Of a stretch of DNA of 64,000 nucleotides, positions 35,940 through 43,860 are shown piece by piece. The translations under genes and the position numbers were made by a program. Each line of letters begins with the position of its first letter. Positions within the stretch are counted from its first letter, which is position 1. The notes below the pieces were generated by a model. That model had not been told where the DNA came from. It searched no databases and saw nothing but the letters and a program-made list of their open reading frames with translations. The DNA lies in contig JAHHIE010000001.1 of assembly GCA_019358945.1 (NCBI GenBank), positions 372,001 to 436,000 on the forward strand, in the 5' to 3' direction. The stretch is from Stenomitos rutilans HA7619-LM2 (GTDB lineage: Bacteria > Cyanobacteriota > Cyanobacteriia > Leptolyngbyales > Leptolyngbyaceae).

Positions 35940-35965
35940 CGTCCGCTCGCGTGAAGTTGCGTGGG

Positions 35966-37198
35966 CTAGCTGCGAGGGAAGGCATACCAATCGCGTCCAT
36001 TCCCCAGCGCAAACTGAAGCGAATGGCTGAGCGTTTTGCTGCATTGAGTCACAAAAATGATTACAGACAGAAACGCTAAAGCGCTAGCTAAGCCAAAAAC
36101 TCCTCGGTAGCCAATCGATTCAGCTAGAAACCCCAACGCTGGCCCTGCGATCGCAATGCCCAAGTCAAACCCGGCAACGCAAAGCGAAAAAACTCGCCCA
36201 CGTTCATGCGCTTCAGAACGATCGGCCAGTAGCGCAATCATCAACGGCAAGAAAATGCCTATGCCGCTCCCTTCGAGCAAACCTGCTAGCAGAAACGCAC
36301 TGGCACTTTGAGCAGACCACAACAGTAGCATCGTAAGAGCATAAAGTAGCAGCCCCAGCGTAATAAACCGCCCACGACCATAGCGGTCAGATGCACGTCC
36401 AGTTAACAGACGCACACTAAAACTAGCCAGGGCTGCTGCCGTGTAGAACAGCCCTGCATTAAGGCTCACGCCCGCTTCTTGAATAAACAATGGCACGAAG
36501 GTACTCAGTACCCCAAACGCCAGCCCGACTAGCAGCAGCGCTAAGGCTGGAGTCCGCAGCCGTGGGCTGAACACTAATTGCCAAAATGATGTACGGTCAG
36601 CTTCTGTGGTCGGCTCCATGGCCGGAGTCGGTGTTCGCAGCCCAAGCCCACTCACGAGCCCTACGATTCCCAACCCGGCTGACAGCAAAAATAAGGGTGT
36701 GTAGCCTGCCCATGCTTGCAAAAACCCTCCAATTGCCGGACCGATCGCCACCCCAATCGGATTGACTAAACTCATGTAGCCAATCACTTCTCCCCGATTG
36801 GCAGGCGGTGACAAATCAACAGTCAGCGTACTGTAGGCCGTTGTAAAGGCGGCAATGCTAAGCCCATGAAAAGCGCGCACCGCAATGAGCAGGGGAATAG
36901 ATTGGGTAAGCAAATAACCAATGGGTGCGATCGCCGCCGCCGTCAGCCCAATGAGCAGCACCAATCGCCGACCCCGATGATCAGCCAAGTGCCCGACCCA
37001 CGGACGAAACAACAACAACCCCACCGCAAATGCACCCATCACGATGCCAATCTGATACGTAGCACCGCCAATGTCTCGAATGTAGAGTGGCAAGGTTGGC
37101 AGCAACGTGGCAAGGCTTGCCCAAAACAGCAAGCCAACAGCAAACAGGAGCAACAGATTTTGGCGGGTTGCTGGTTCAAAGATGCTGAAAATTTTCAA
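35966..37198 (-). CDS. Major facilitator superfamily transporter
   Basis: 410 residues and 12 predicted membrane helices. The A motif between helices 2 and 3 is GHLADHRGRRLVLLIG, and a second similar one occurs in the C-terminal half (GRASDRYGRGRFITLG). The pattern GEVIGYMSLVNPIGVAIGPAIGGF is typical of drug-efflux-type carriers. Substrate cannot be inferred; antiporters of this shape often export lipophilic compounds. Convergent with the CNNM-like gene (27 bases between stops). The ATG at 37198 opens MKIFSIFEPATRQNLLLLF. Single gene with a spacer of about 300 bases upstream. Confidence 0.9.
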   Translation of the reverse strand: MKIFSIFEPATRQNLLLLFAVGLLFWASLATLLPTLPLYIRDIGGATYQIGIVMGAFAVGLLLFRPWVGHLADHRGRRLVLLIGLTAAAIAPIGYLLTQSIPLLIAVRAFHGLSIAAFTTAYSTLTVDLSPPANRGEVIGYMSLVNPIGVAIGPAIGGFLQAWAGYTPLFLLSAGLGIVGLVSGLGLRTPTPAMEPTTEADRTSFWQLVFSPRLRTPALALLLVGLAFGVLSTFVPLFIQEAGVSLNAGLFYTAAALASFSVRLLTGRASDRYGRGRFITLGLLLYALTMLLLWSAQSASAFLLAGLLEGSGIGIFLPLMIALLADRSEAHERGRVFSLCVAGFDLGIAIAGPALGFLAESIGYRGVFGLASALAFLSVIIFVTQCSKTLSHSLQFALGNGRDWYAFPRS

Positions 37199-37420
37199 GA
37201 ATGCCTTCCTCTAGCAAACAAATTCTTACCGACTCTGAGGGCCGACAGTTGCACTAACAGGTTTCGTTACATAACCGAAAGGATAGTTGGCAACGAGTGG
37301 AGCGGCCACAAAAGTTAGCTGCCCAAGCAGGCCCTTCTCTTATGATGAAGAGTTTCTGCTCAGATGGCTACGACACAATCGTCTTATGAGTACGATCGCC
37401 ATCCACAGTTGGTAAAACGT

Positions 37421-37449
37421 AAAAAAAACAGAGCCGCTTTAAGGCTCTG
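37421..37449 (-). terminator. Rho-independent terminator of the 65-residue gene
   Basis: On the minus strand CAGAGCC (37449-37443) and GGCTCTG (37435-37429) form a 7-bp GC-rich stem with loop TTAAAGC, followed by eight T residues (37428-37421). It lies 53 bases past the stop of the minus-strand gene 37502-37699. It is the clearest terminator in the window. The rest of 37199-37501 holds no gene. Confidence 0.88.
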
Positions 37450-37501
37450 ATCGGCAATAGCATTTTAATGATGGACTTCAGGCGATCGAGCTGTGAGCCA
37501 C

Positions 37502-37699
37502 TTAAAGTGCCTGACGGGAAACCAATTTTTCAAAATTTGCCTGAGTCTGATGCAGCATTTGTTCACGGCTGTCACCAGTTTTCGTCAAAGTTGGCACTAA
37601 ATTGCGGGCTTGAAGCGCCATATGAAGCTGAAGGTGAGCAACATACTCGCTGAAATCTTCCCGGCAACCATTTGAAGACTGAGGTAAAGGCGAATTCAA
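37502..37699 (-). CDS. Small soluble protein, 65 residues, unknown function
   Basis: A TTG start at 37699 preceded by GAAGGAG about eight bases upstream, and a classic terminator 53 bases after the stop, make this a convincing transcription unit despite its size. The sequence is helical, rich in Gln and Leu: EDFSEYVAHLQLHMALQARN, TKTGDSREQMLHQTQANFEK. It has no Cys, no signal peptide and no membrane segment. I do not recognise the family. The spacer 37700-37969 before it, AT-rich, may carry its promoter. It lies next to the tRNA-Val fragment. Confidence 0.7.
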   Translation of the reverse strand: MNSPLPQSSNGCREDFSEYVAHLQLHMALQARNLVPTLTKTGDSREQMLHQTQANFEKLVSRQAL

Positions 37700-37969
37700 G
37701 ACGTTCTCCTTCTCGACACTGGATCGTAAACCAACGTTACGAACGTAACATGCAAGCTTTTTTTGCTCCTAACTTTGCAACGAAGATTAACGGTTAGCGC
37801 ATGGAATAGTTGAGAAGCGTAACAGTTTTTGCTTGTCACGTCGATGATTGCTCATGCGATCGCACATTGCAACAGCTTTCTAGCCTCTAAAGTCTTTGTT
37901 TTTAATTGATTGGATGTAACCTATGCTTCATCCAAAGCACGACTTGTGTTACAGTTTCGTACCGTGTCT

Positions 37970-38010
37970 GGACGCATAGCTCAGTTGGTTAGAGCACCAC
38001 GTCGACATTG
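37970..38010 (+). pseudogene. 5' fragment of a tRNA-Val(GAC) gene
   Basis: GGACGCATAGCTCAGTTGG followed by TTAGAGCACCACGTCGACAT reproduces the acceptor 5' strand, the D arm and the anticodon loop (GAC) of a bacterial tRNA-Val. The 3' side of the anticodon stem is already wrong, U33 is C, and no T arm or 3' acceptor strand occurs in the next several hundred bases. The gene is therefore truncated. No group I intron features were seen. Confidence 0.72.
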
Positions 38011-38526
38011 TTGTACCAACCTCACGATACCCACGATATATGACTCTATAGCTTCCCTATCTACTTACGTGTGCAGAAATGTATGTGGAAGGTAAGTAGA
38101 GACGCGCAAGATTGAGCTTCAAAACCGGAATGGACCCTGCTGCATGATGAGTCAACCACTTTCAGCGATAAGGGCACTACTGTTTGCTGGAGTCACTTAG
38201 CTCCGAACCTATAATAACCGCATCAGTTGCCTGAGACGTTCTGGTAAGTGGCTAGTAGATGAGAACTACCTGCCAAGTAATCCCTACCGCAACCTTAAGA
38301 ACTGTCCAGTAGAGCGTGTTCGCATTAAACCCTTCACTGCTGATTAAGTAACCCTTATCCGGACTGCGCTGTACGACGCTATGCAACCGAAATGACAGCA
38401 GGCCATGAGTGGTGGTGCTGGTGGCATGTTTGCCATCAAAGCAGAAGTCCTTCATCAAGATGGGCCTTCCTCAGTCCAGTTTGACGCCTTTTGCGACATC
38501 TTGGCACCTGTACTACTGGGCTTTTG
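38011..38526. other. Spacer with a possible gene remnant before the IS5 element
   Basis: Mostly frameless. A plus-strand frame from about 38406 reads MSGGAGGMFAIKAEVLHQDG and ends inside the IS terminal repeat. Its pattern recalls the Q-M-S-G-x-G-G-M segment of Cys/Met-metabolism PLP-dependent enzymes, with YDAMQPK before an upstream stop. This match is weak. If right, the IS inserted into an already decayed gene. Confidence 0.25.
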
Positions 38527-38877
38527 GAGGATGTCTTAGAAGTCAGCTTGGCAGTAAAAAAGCTCTCTGGTGTACGCTGCAAAGACTACGTCCAGCACCG
38601 AGAGAGCCACATGAGTAAAGCATATCCCAGCAATCTGACTCCAGCCAATTTGACTTGCTCAATGACTTGCTGCCAACCCCGAAACCGGGTGGTCGTCCCC
38701 GTACTGTCGCTCTGTGGGCTGTGCTCAATGCCATTTTCTACTTGCTGTGTGAAGGGTGTTGCTGGCGGACATTGCCAGGAGACTTTCCCGCTTGGCAGAC
38801 CGTCTATACCTATTTCCGCAACTGGCGCAAGGACGGTACCTGGATCAAGATCCATGACCACTTGCGGGAGTGGGTGA

Positions 38878-38977
38878 TACCGAGTTAAAGAATGACGGCT
38901 ACAGATCAATCGGTGGGTAGGGGCAAGGCATTGCCTTGCCCCTACAGGATGTGTCGCATTTTCAATTCAAATTGGTA
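38878..38977. mobile_element. 100-bp MITE-like element inside the transposase gene
   Basis: Starts TACCGAGTTAAAGAATG and ends CATTTTCAATTCAAATTGGTA, imperfect inverted repeats with the outer TACC/GGTA exact. TGA occurs on both sides (38875-38877 and 38978-38980), a 3-bp target duplication. Removing the element and one TGA restores the transposase codons GAG TGG GTG AGA GTG. The centre is a perfect palindrome. It encodes nothing. Confidence 0.78.
38917..38945. repeat. Perfect 29-bp palindrome within the MITE-like element
   Basis: GTAGGGGCAAGGCA, a central T, then TGCCTTGCCCCTAC: 14-bp arms that match exactly. A degenerate relative is at 9191-9219. Confidence 0.85.
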
Positions 38978-39659
38978 TGAGAGTGGAGCAGGCGCGTCAA
39001 CCGAGTCCCTCGGAAGCCATCATCGACAGTCAAAGTGTGAAAAGTGCTGCGATGGTCAGTGCGTCTGTCGGATGGGACAGTGGCAAATTGCTCAAGGGAC
39101 GGAAACGGTTTTTGAGCGTCGATACGTTGGGTTTGGTGCTGCGGGTCTTAGTGACTGCTGCCAACGTCGGTGAGCGCGAAGGCAGCAAACAGGTGCTCAA
39201 ACGGGTCAAAAAGATGGACAAAGCGGTGTCTTGTCTGCAGACGAGCTGGGTTGATGCTGGCTTTGACGGCGCACCGTTGATGCAATGGGTGATGGACGTT
39301 TGCCGTTGGATCGTGCAAGTGGTACTGCGACCGGAGCAGACGAAGGGCTTCGTGTTACTCAAAAAGCGTTGGGTCGTGGAGCGCACGTTTGGTTGGTTAA
39401 TGGGATCACGGCGCTTAGTCAGAGACTATGAATTATTGCCGGAAACCTCGAAGACCTTGATCGACCTCGCGATGATCCGGCTCATGGTAAGGCGACTGGC
39501 ATAAAATTTGACCCCGCAAAACTTTTAAGACATCCTCTTAAGTAGGTAGCCACAATTAATTGTAAAGAGGGGTTTGGGCGCTTCGCCTCCAACAGCATCT
39601 TCAACTTAATTACGTTCAGTTACTTAGAGAACAAATTTCATTTTCCCTCGCCTTTCTCT

Positions 39660-40544
39660 ATGCCTAAACAACGTCTCGATACCTTGCTTGTCGAACTTGA
39701 CCTTTGCGACACTCGTCAGCAGGCGCAAAGGTTGATTCAGGCTGGAGAGGTGATGGTGAATCAGAAGGTGGTGGATAAGCCAGGAACGGAAATTGATTTG
39801 CAGGCAAAGATTCAGGTGAAGCAACGATCGCCCTACGTTTCTAGAGGGGGTGAGAAACTGGCAAAGGCGATCGCGCATTTCGCCATTTCTGTAGTCGATC
39901 GCATCTGTTTGGATGGTGGTATTTCGACGGGTGGTTTTACGGATTGCTTGTTGCAAGCAGGGGCAAAGCACGTTTACGGAGTGGATGTGGGCTACGGACA
40001 GGTTGCCTGGAGTTTGCGACAAGATCCGCGAGTCACGCTGAGAGAACGCACCAATTTACGTTATCTTGCACCCACAGATCTATATGGTGGCGATCGCTTT
40101 GCCGATTTAGGCGTGGTCGATGTTTCGTTTATCTCATTAACAAAGGTAGTGTCTGCATTATGGCAACTGCTTCAGTCACCGCGTGAGGTAGTGCTGCTAG
40201 TCAAACCTCAGTTTGAAGTGGGACGCGCTTTGGTAGGCAAAAACGGCGTGGTGCGCGATGCCCAGGATCAGGCGATGGCAATTCTAGAGGTTTTGCAAGC
40301 AGCGCAGGCATTGGGCTGGCACTATCACGGTGTTACCTGGTCGCCCTTACTAGGGCCTGCTGGCAATGTTGAGTACTTACTGTGGCTCAAGGACGTTGAG
40401 CCTTCATCTCCGTCTGAACTGGAAAGACAGCATCGTTCTGATTTGACGATCGCCTCTCAATACGTTCAAAACCATGTGATTGCTCCCAATTTAAGCAGCT
40501 TGAAGCAGTTAGCGCTGACGGCACAGCAGACTTTAAACCGTTGA
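39660..40544 (+). CDS. tlyA: TlyA-family RNA methyltransferase / 'hemolysin A'
   Basis: 294 residues. An N-terminal S4 RNA-binding domain (MPKQRLDTLLVELDLCDTRQ, QRLIQAGEVMVNQKVVDKPG) is followed by a Rossmann methyltransferase domain of the FtsJ type: RGGEKLAKAI, LDGGISTGGFTDCLLQAGA (SAM loop; the usual DVGAS is GGIS), YGVDVGYGQVAW and LVKPQFEVGR. TlyA methylates 2'-O positions of 16S and 23S rRNA in actinobacteria; cyanobacterial targets are not known to me. The ATG at 39660 is the first start. Cytoplasmic. Located immediately after the IS element, intact, same strand. Confidence 0.9.
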   Translation: MPKQRLDTLLVELDLCDTRQQAQRLIQAGEVMVNQKVVDKPGTEIDLQAKIQVKQRSPYVSRGGEKLAKAIAHFAISVVDRICLDGGISTGGFTDCLLQAGAKHVYGVDVGYGQVAWSLRQDPRVTLRERTNLRYLAPTDLYGGDRFADLGVVDVSFISLTKVVSALWQLLQSPREVVLLVKPQFEVGRALVGKNGVVRDAQDQAMAILEVLQAAQALGWHYHGVTWSPLLGPAGNVEYLLWLKDVEPSSPSELERQHRSDLTIASQYVQNHVIAPNLSSLKQLALTAQQTLNR

Positions 40545-40587
40545 ATATTGCTTGAGTAATTAACAAGATGAAATCTTTCCACTGGCG

Positions 40588-41109
40588 CTATTCATGACTA
40601 CTAAAAAACTGCTGGACAGTTTTTGCCAACGAGAAATGGGCAGCCAAGGCGACAAACAATAAGTTGACAGAAATAGTTGCAAGAGCATCAATCACTAATC
40701 CAGCATGAGTTGGATAAAAGCGATTCATCGGAAAGTCTTTATAATATGACTTTGGATACAGTTTTGGTAAATCATGGCTACCGTGAAGTATAAAGTGATA
40801 GACCATTCTTGAACTATCACTGCTAAGTAGAATCGCTACAAATCCAGCCCAAAAGAGGATACCGATCCACCTTCCATATTTTTTTCTTCGCTGTAATCCC
40901 CATAAGCCAATGGCTGCTAACGTTAAGTAACCGCCAGTAATCATAAGTTCAAACATCCTTTGAGTTGAATCGTTTGAGCAAGTCTCAGATTCAGAGCTTG
41001 GACAAACCTGGAATGAATTGCTCACTGCTCTTAGGCCAAGGAAAAGCATGAGAAGTAGTAAACCTTGCGTTATCCAGATGCTTGCAGGACGACCAATTTT
41101 GCTGCTCAT
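40588..41109 (-). CDS. Membrane protein, unknown function
   Basis: About 173 residues from the ATG at 41109 (MSSKIGRPASIWITQGLLLL); an earlier start at 41136 is open. Four predicted membrane helices: ITQGLLLLMLFLGLRAV, LMITGGYLTLAAIGLWGL, WIGILFWAGFVAILLSS, and ALATISVNLLFVALAAHF. A soluble loop between the third and fourth has aromatic residues (KLYPKSYYKDFPMNRFYP). No family is recognised. It is convergent with tlyA and in the same direction as the ABC export genes; the ABC ATPase gene ends 39 bases downstream of the other side (41175), so it could be part of that unit, but there is no evidence. Confidence 0.65.
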   Translation of the reverse strand: MSSKIGRPASIWITQGLLLLMLFLGLRAVSNSFQVCPSSESETCSNDSTQRMFELMITGGYLTLAAIGLWGLQRRKKYGRWIGILFWAGFVAILLSSDSSRMVYHFILHGSHDLPKLYPKSYYKDFPMNRFYPTHAGLVIDALATISVNLLFVALAAHFSLAKTVQQFFSSHE

Positions 41110-41174
41110 TACTATAGTTTGTGGACTGTGCCTCACATTAGCTTAAATTACAGGCCGCCCAATCACTGCGTTTC

Positions 41175-41846
41175 TCAGGAGACAATCAAACCATCCTTCA
41201 CGTGAATCGTGCGGCTCGTTTGCGCAGCAATGTCTGGTTCGTGGGTCACGATGACGATCGTAATCCCCTGTCGGTTCAAATCAGTCATCAAGTCCATCAC
41301 TTCTTGAGACGTTCTACTGTCGAGCGCTCCGGTCGGTTCGTCTGCCAGCACCAATGCAGGGCGGTTCACCAGAGCACGGGCGATCGCGACCCGCTGTTGC
41401 TGCCCACCTGATAGCTGATTGGGACGGTTCGACAGTCGTTCTGCCAGCCCCACTCTGGTTAGCGCTTCCATTGCCCGTTTTTGGCGTTGCGGCTTTGAGA
41501 CGCTAGCATAAACCATTGGCAGCATCACATTGTCCAGCGCAGTCGATCGCGGCAGCAGGTTAAATTGCTGAAACACAAAGCCAATCCGCTGATTGCGAAT
41601 AAACGCCAGTTCATCGTTATTCAACGTCGTCAGGTTACGACCTTCCAGCACATAGTGCCCACCGCTGGGTCGATCGAGGCACCCGATGATATTCATCAAG
41701 GTAGATTTACCGGAACCAGAGACCCCCATGATGGCGACATATTCTCCTTCCTCGATCGTTAGATCAATGCCCTTGAGTACAGGCACATCAATATCACCTA
41801 ATCGATAGGTTTTGGTGATATTTTCCATCCAGATCATCGTTGCCAT
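41175..41846 (-). CDS. MacB-type ABC transporter ATP-binding protein
   Basis: 223 residues. Walker [11 protein letters not shown]-loop [11 protein letters not shown], signature [15 protein letters not shown], Walker [14 protein letters not shown] and switch His in VIVTHEPDI: all intact. The LolD/MacB subgroup is indicated by [22 protein letters not shown] and the [10 protein letters not shown] sequence. It should pair with the permease at 42565-43830 and the adaptor at 43861-45342 to form a tripartite pump with an outer-membrane TolC-like channel encoded elsewhere. Cytoplasmic side of the membrane. Downstream of a small membrane ORF in the same direction. Confidence 0.92.
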   Translation of the reverse strand: MATMIWMENITKTYRLGDIDVPVLKGIDLTIEEGEYVAIMGVSGSGKSTLMNIIGCLDRPSGGHYVLEGRNLTTLNNDELAFIRNQRIGFVFQQFNLLPRSTALDNVMLPMVYASVSKPQRQKRAMEALTRVGLAERLSNRPNQLSGGQQQRVAIARALVNRPALVLADEPTGALDSRTSQEVMDLMTDLNRQGITIVIVTHEPDIAAQTSRTIHVKDGLIVS

Positions 41847-41886
41847 AGAGAAGGAGATGGGTGAGGAGTGAGGGGTAAGGAGTGAA

Positions 41887-41914
41887 AGTTTTGAGTTTTG
41901 AGTTTTGAGTTTTG
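41887..41914. repeat. AGTTTTG heptamer, four tandem copies
   Basis: Four exact copies of AGTTTTG in tandem upstream of the ABC ATPase gene. Same unit as in the pyrR-kaiC spacer. Confidence 0.8.
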
Positions 41915-42020
41915 AGTTCTTAGTTAACTTTGAGCATTACAGGCTAAGTTGAGCAGCTTGCAACCCAAGCTAAAGTTGTATGAGAATTCTTATGTTTAGA
42001 CCATATATGTAGCGCAACTC

Positions 42021-42386
42021 TCATTCCATCTGATTAGAAGCTGTCCATTTTGTAAACGCTGCCGCACAAACTAAAATGAAGAACATCAATGCACTTCCAA
42101 CAAAGGCTAAGCTTAGTGAAGTGAGATTCCAATCATACCTAGAGAGACCAACAAGCCTACTGTATAACCAAACGCTAGAAGCTATAAGAACAAGGACATT
42201 CCAATTCCCCTCCGGAGCCTTTTGAAATGTATATGCAGCTAATTCTAGAACTGACCAATCAGCTCTATCCAATGTTCTTATCGTCTGCCTCATTAGATTG
42301 ACTACAGAAAAGAAGCTGATTGCTACAACAACAAGCAGCGTTAGTGAGGACCAATTCAATAATCTGTTAACAAAAGCATCTAGCAT
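42021..42386 (-). CDS. Small membrane protein between the ABC permease and ATPase genes
   Basis: 121 residues with three hydrophobic stretches (LTLLVVVAISFFSVVNLM, NVLVLIASSVWLYSRLVGL, SLAFVGSALMFFILVCAAAF). No family is recognised. It interrupts the otherwise contiguous MacA-MacB-type gene order, with about 175-180 bases of spacer on both sides. Start ATG at 42386. Whether it belongs to the pump is unknown; the spacers contain heptamer repeats, suggesting insertion or rearrangement in the operon. Confidence 0.6.
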   Translation of the reverse strand: MLDAFVNRLLNWSSLTLLVVVAISFFSVVNLMRQTIRTLDRADWSVLELAAYTFQKAPEGNWNVLVLIASSVWLYSRLVGLSRYDWNLTSLSLAFVGSALMFFILVCAAAFTKWTASNQME

Positions 42387-42532
42387 GTGTAGGTTCTCTT
42401 ACATCAATGAGTAGTTTATACAGTTCTAAAGTACCCCTTACAGTGATGCTCACCACTATTAACGCATCAGCTACCAGGATTGATGGGTTACGCTACGCTA
42501 ACACATCCTACTAGAGACTGACTCCTAACTTC

Positions 42533-42560
42533 TAACAACTAACAACTAACAACTAATAAC
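42533..42560. repeat. TAACAAC heptamer, three copies plus a variant
   Basis: TAACAAC occurs three times in tandem, followed by TAATAAC, just after the permease stop codon. Related copies occur at 6003-6031 and 29901-29917. Confidence 0.8.
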
Positions 42561-42564
42561 TTCT

Positions 42565-43830
42565 TCACTCACTTCTTAATGCCGCGATCGGGTCAAGCTG
42601 TGCGGCATTGCGAGCAGGAATTACGCCTGCTACAAGCCCAATGACGAAGGAAAGTCCAAAGCCTGCGACGATCGACCAGACGGAGATAACAAAAGGAAAT
42701 TTGAACAGTGTGGCAGCAAGCAAGGCAATGCCAATACCTAAGCCAATACCAAGCGCGCCGCCTGCGATCGACACCATCACCGCTTCGGTCAAAAACTGGT
42801 TCAGGATCGCGCTATTGGTCGCTCCGACAGCTTTGCGAACGCCAATTTCACGGGTGCGCTCCACGACCGAAACGAGCATGATGTTGGCAATGCCAATGCC
42901 GCCGACGACGAGCGAAATGCCCGCGATCGCGCTCACCATCACGGTAAATAGCCCCACAATATTGCTGAAGGCATTAATGATATCGGCCTGATTGGTAATG
43001 CGAAAATCGTCTGGCTCTGGCGGATAGATGTTGTGCCGAATTCGTAGCAAGTTAGTGACTTGAAATTGCGCGGCATCGAGCGTTGCAGCATCTTTCGCCT
43101 GCACCCAAAAGCCACTGACGGCCGTACCGTTGAGTGAGTTATTGCCAACAATACGAGCCGACATATTAGTCAGGGGAATATAGATGCGATCGTCCTGGTC
43201 TTGTCCGCCAACCGATCCCTTCGTTTCCATCACTCCAATGACATTGTAAAGCTCGCTTTGAACGCGGATTTGGGTACCGATCGCCTTGCCACGGGCACCA
43301 AAAAGTTCGTCTCGAATGGTACTGCCGATCACAGCAACCGGCCTGTCACTATCCAGATCTTCTTGACTAAAAAACTGTCCCTCTTGCGGGTGGATATTCT
43401 TCACATCGGGATAGCTTAAATCTGTGCCCAAGAGCGTTGTAGAGTCGTTTTGTCCTTCATATACGACCTGTACACCACGCTGTAAGTAGGCCGTCACACC
43501 CTGCGCGGCGGGCGCTTGTTTGGCGATCGCCTTCGCATCCTCCCAAGTGACGGTCGAAGCGGTACCCGTTCCCTGGCTGATGCCACCCGTGCGTGCCACG
43601 CCCGTTAGGACAAGAATCACATTCGTACCCAGCGCTTGAATCTGCTGTTCCGTTGCCTTTTGCACCCCTTGTCCAACAGACGTAACCGTAATGACAGAGG
43701 CAATCCCAATAATTACGCCTAGCATAGTTAGCCCGGTGCGAAGCCGATTACTCCACAATGCCTCCAGCGACATCGTGAGGACTTCCAGCAGGGAAACACT
43801 AGTGGGGTGAATGCGCGTAAGCTGTGCCAT
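42565..43830 (-). CDS. MacB-type ABC transporter permease
   Basis: 421 residues. It has the MacB layout: one N-terminal membrane helix (LRTGLTMLGVIIGIASVITV), a large periplasmic domain (about 70-290), then three C-terminal helices containing LVVGGIGIANIMLVSVVERTREIGVRKAVGA, the FtsX-like conserved stretch. MacB transporters use mechanotransmission to push substrates through a TolC channel rather than moving them across the inner membrane. The adaptor gene ends 31 bases upstream, so the two are co-transcribed. The ATPase is a separate gene, as in many cyanobacteria. Confidence 0.92.
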   Translation of the reverse strand: MAQLTRIHPTSVSLLEVLTMSLEALWSNRLRTGLTMLGVIIGIASVITVTSVGQGVQKATEQQIQALGTNVILVLTGVARTGGISQGTGTASTVTWEDAKAIAKQAPAAQGVTAYLQRGVQVVYEGQNDSTTLLGTDLSYPDVKNIHPQEGQFFSQEDLDSDRPVAVIGSTIRDELFGARGKAIGTQIRVQSELYNVIGVMETKGSVGGQDQDDRIYIPLTNMSARIVGNNSLNGTAVSGFWVQAKDAATLDAAQFQVTNLLRIRHNIYPPEPDDFRITNQADIINAFSNIVGLFTVMVSAIAGISLVVGGIGIANIMLVSVVERTREIGVRKAVGATNSAILNQFLTEAVMVSIAGGALGIGLGIGIALLAATLFKFPFVISVWSIVAGFGLSFVIGLVAGVIPARNAAQLDPIAALRSE

Positions 43831-43860
43831 AAAACCTCCTAAAGTGGATGTGTACGCCTC

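Larger units (their letters stand above)
38611..39504 (+). pseudogene. IS5-type transposase, frameshifted and interrupted
   Basis: The start reads MSKAYPSNLTPAN. The frame then shifts by one base near 38646 (one C apparently lost where GCCCAATTT would be expected) and continues as FDLLNDLLPTPKPGGRPRTV and WQTVYTYFRNWRKDGTW. At REWV the gene is interrupted by the 100-bp element and resumes as RVEQARQPSPSEAIIDSQS. The DDE domain follows with IDSQSVK (first Asp), WVDAGFDG (second Asp) and the C-terminal KRWVVERTFGWLMG (Glu). Without the insertion and with the base restored, the protein would be about 265 residues, normal for the group. Confidence 0.82.
38527..39537 (+). mobile_element. IS5-family insertion sequence, inactive
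   Basis: About 1.0 kb, bounded by inverted repeats GAGGATGTCTTAGAAG (38527-38542) and CTTTTAAGACATCCTC (39522-39537), 15 of 16 matching. It contains one transposase gene that is frameshifted and split by a 100-bp insertion. No convincing target-site duplication was found. Confidence 0.75.

Noticed and set aside
37970-38300. Intron-containing tRNA-Val
   Set aside because: No 3' half, T arm or group I intron core was found downstream, and the anticodon stem is already mispaired.
38252-38458. 68-codon minus-strand frame MMKDFCFDGKHATSTTTH
   Set aside because: No ribosome site or known family and opposite to a better-supported remnant.
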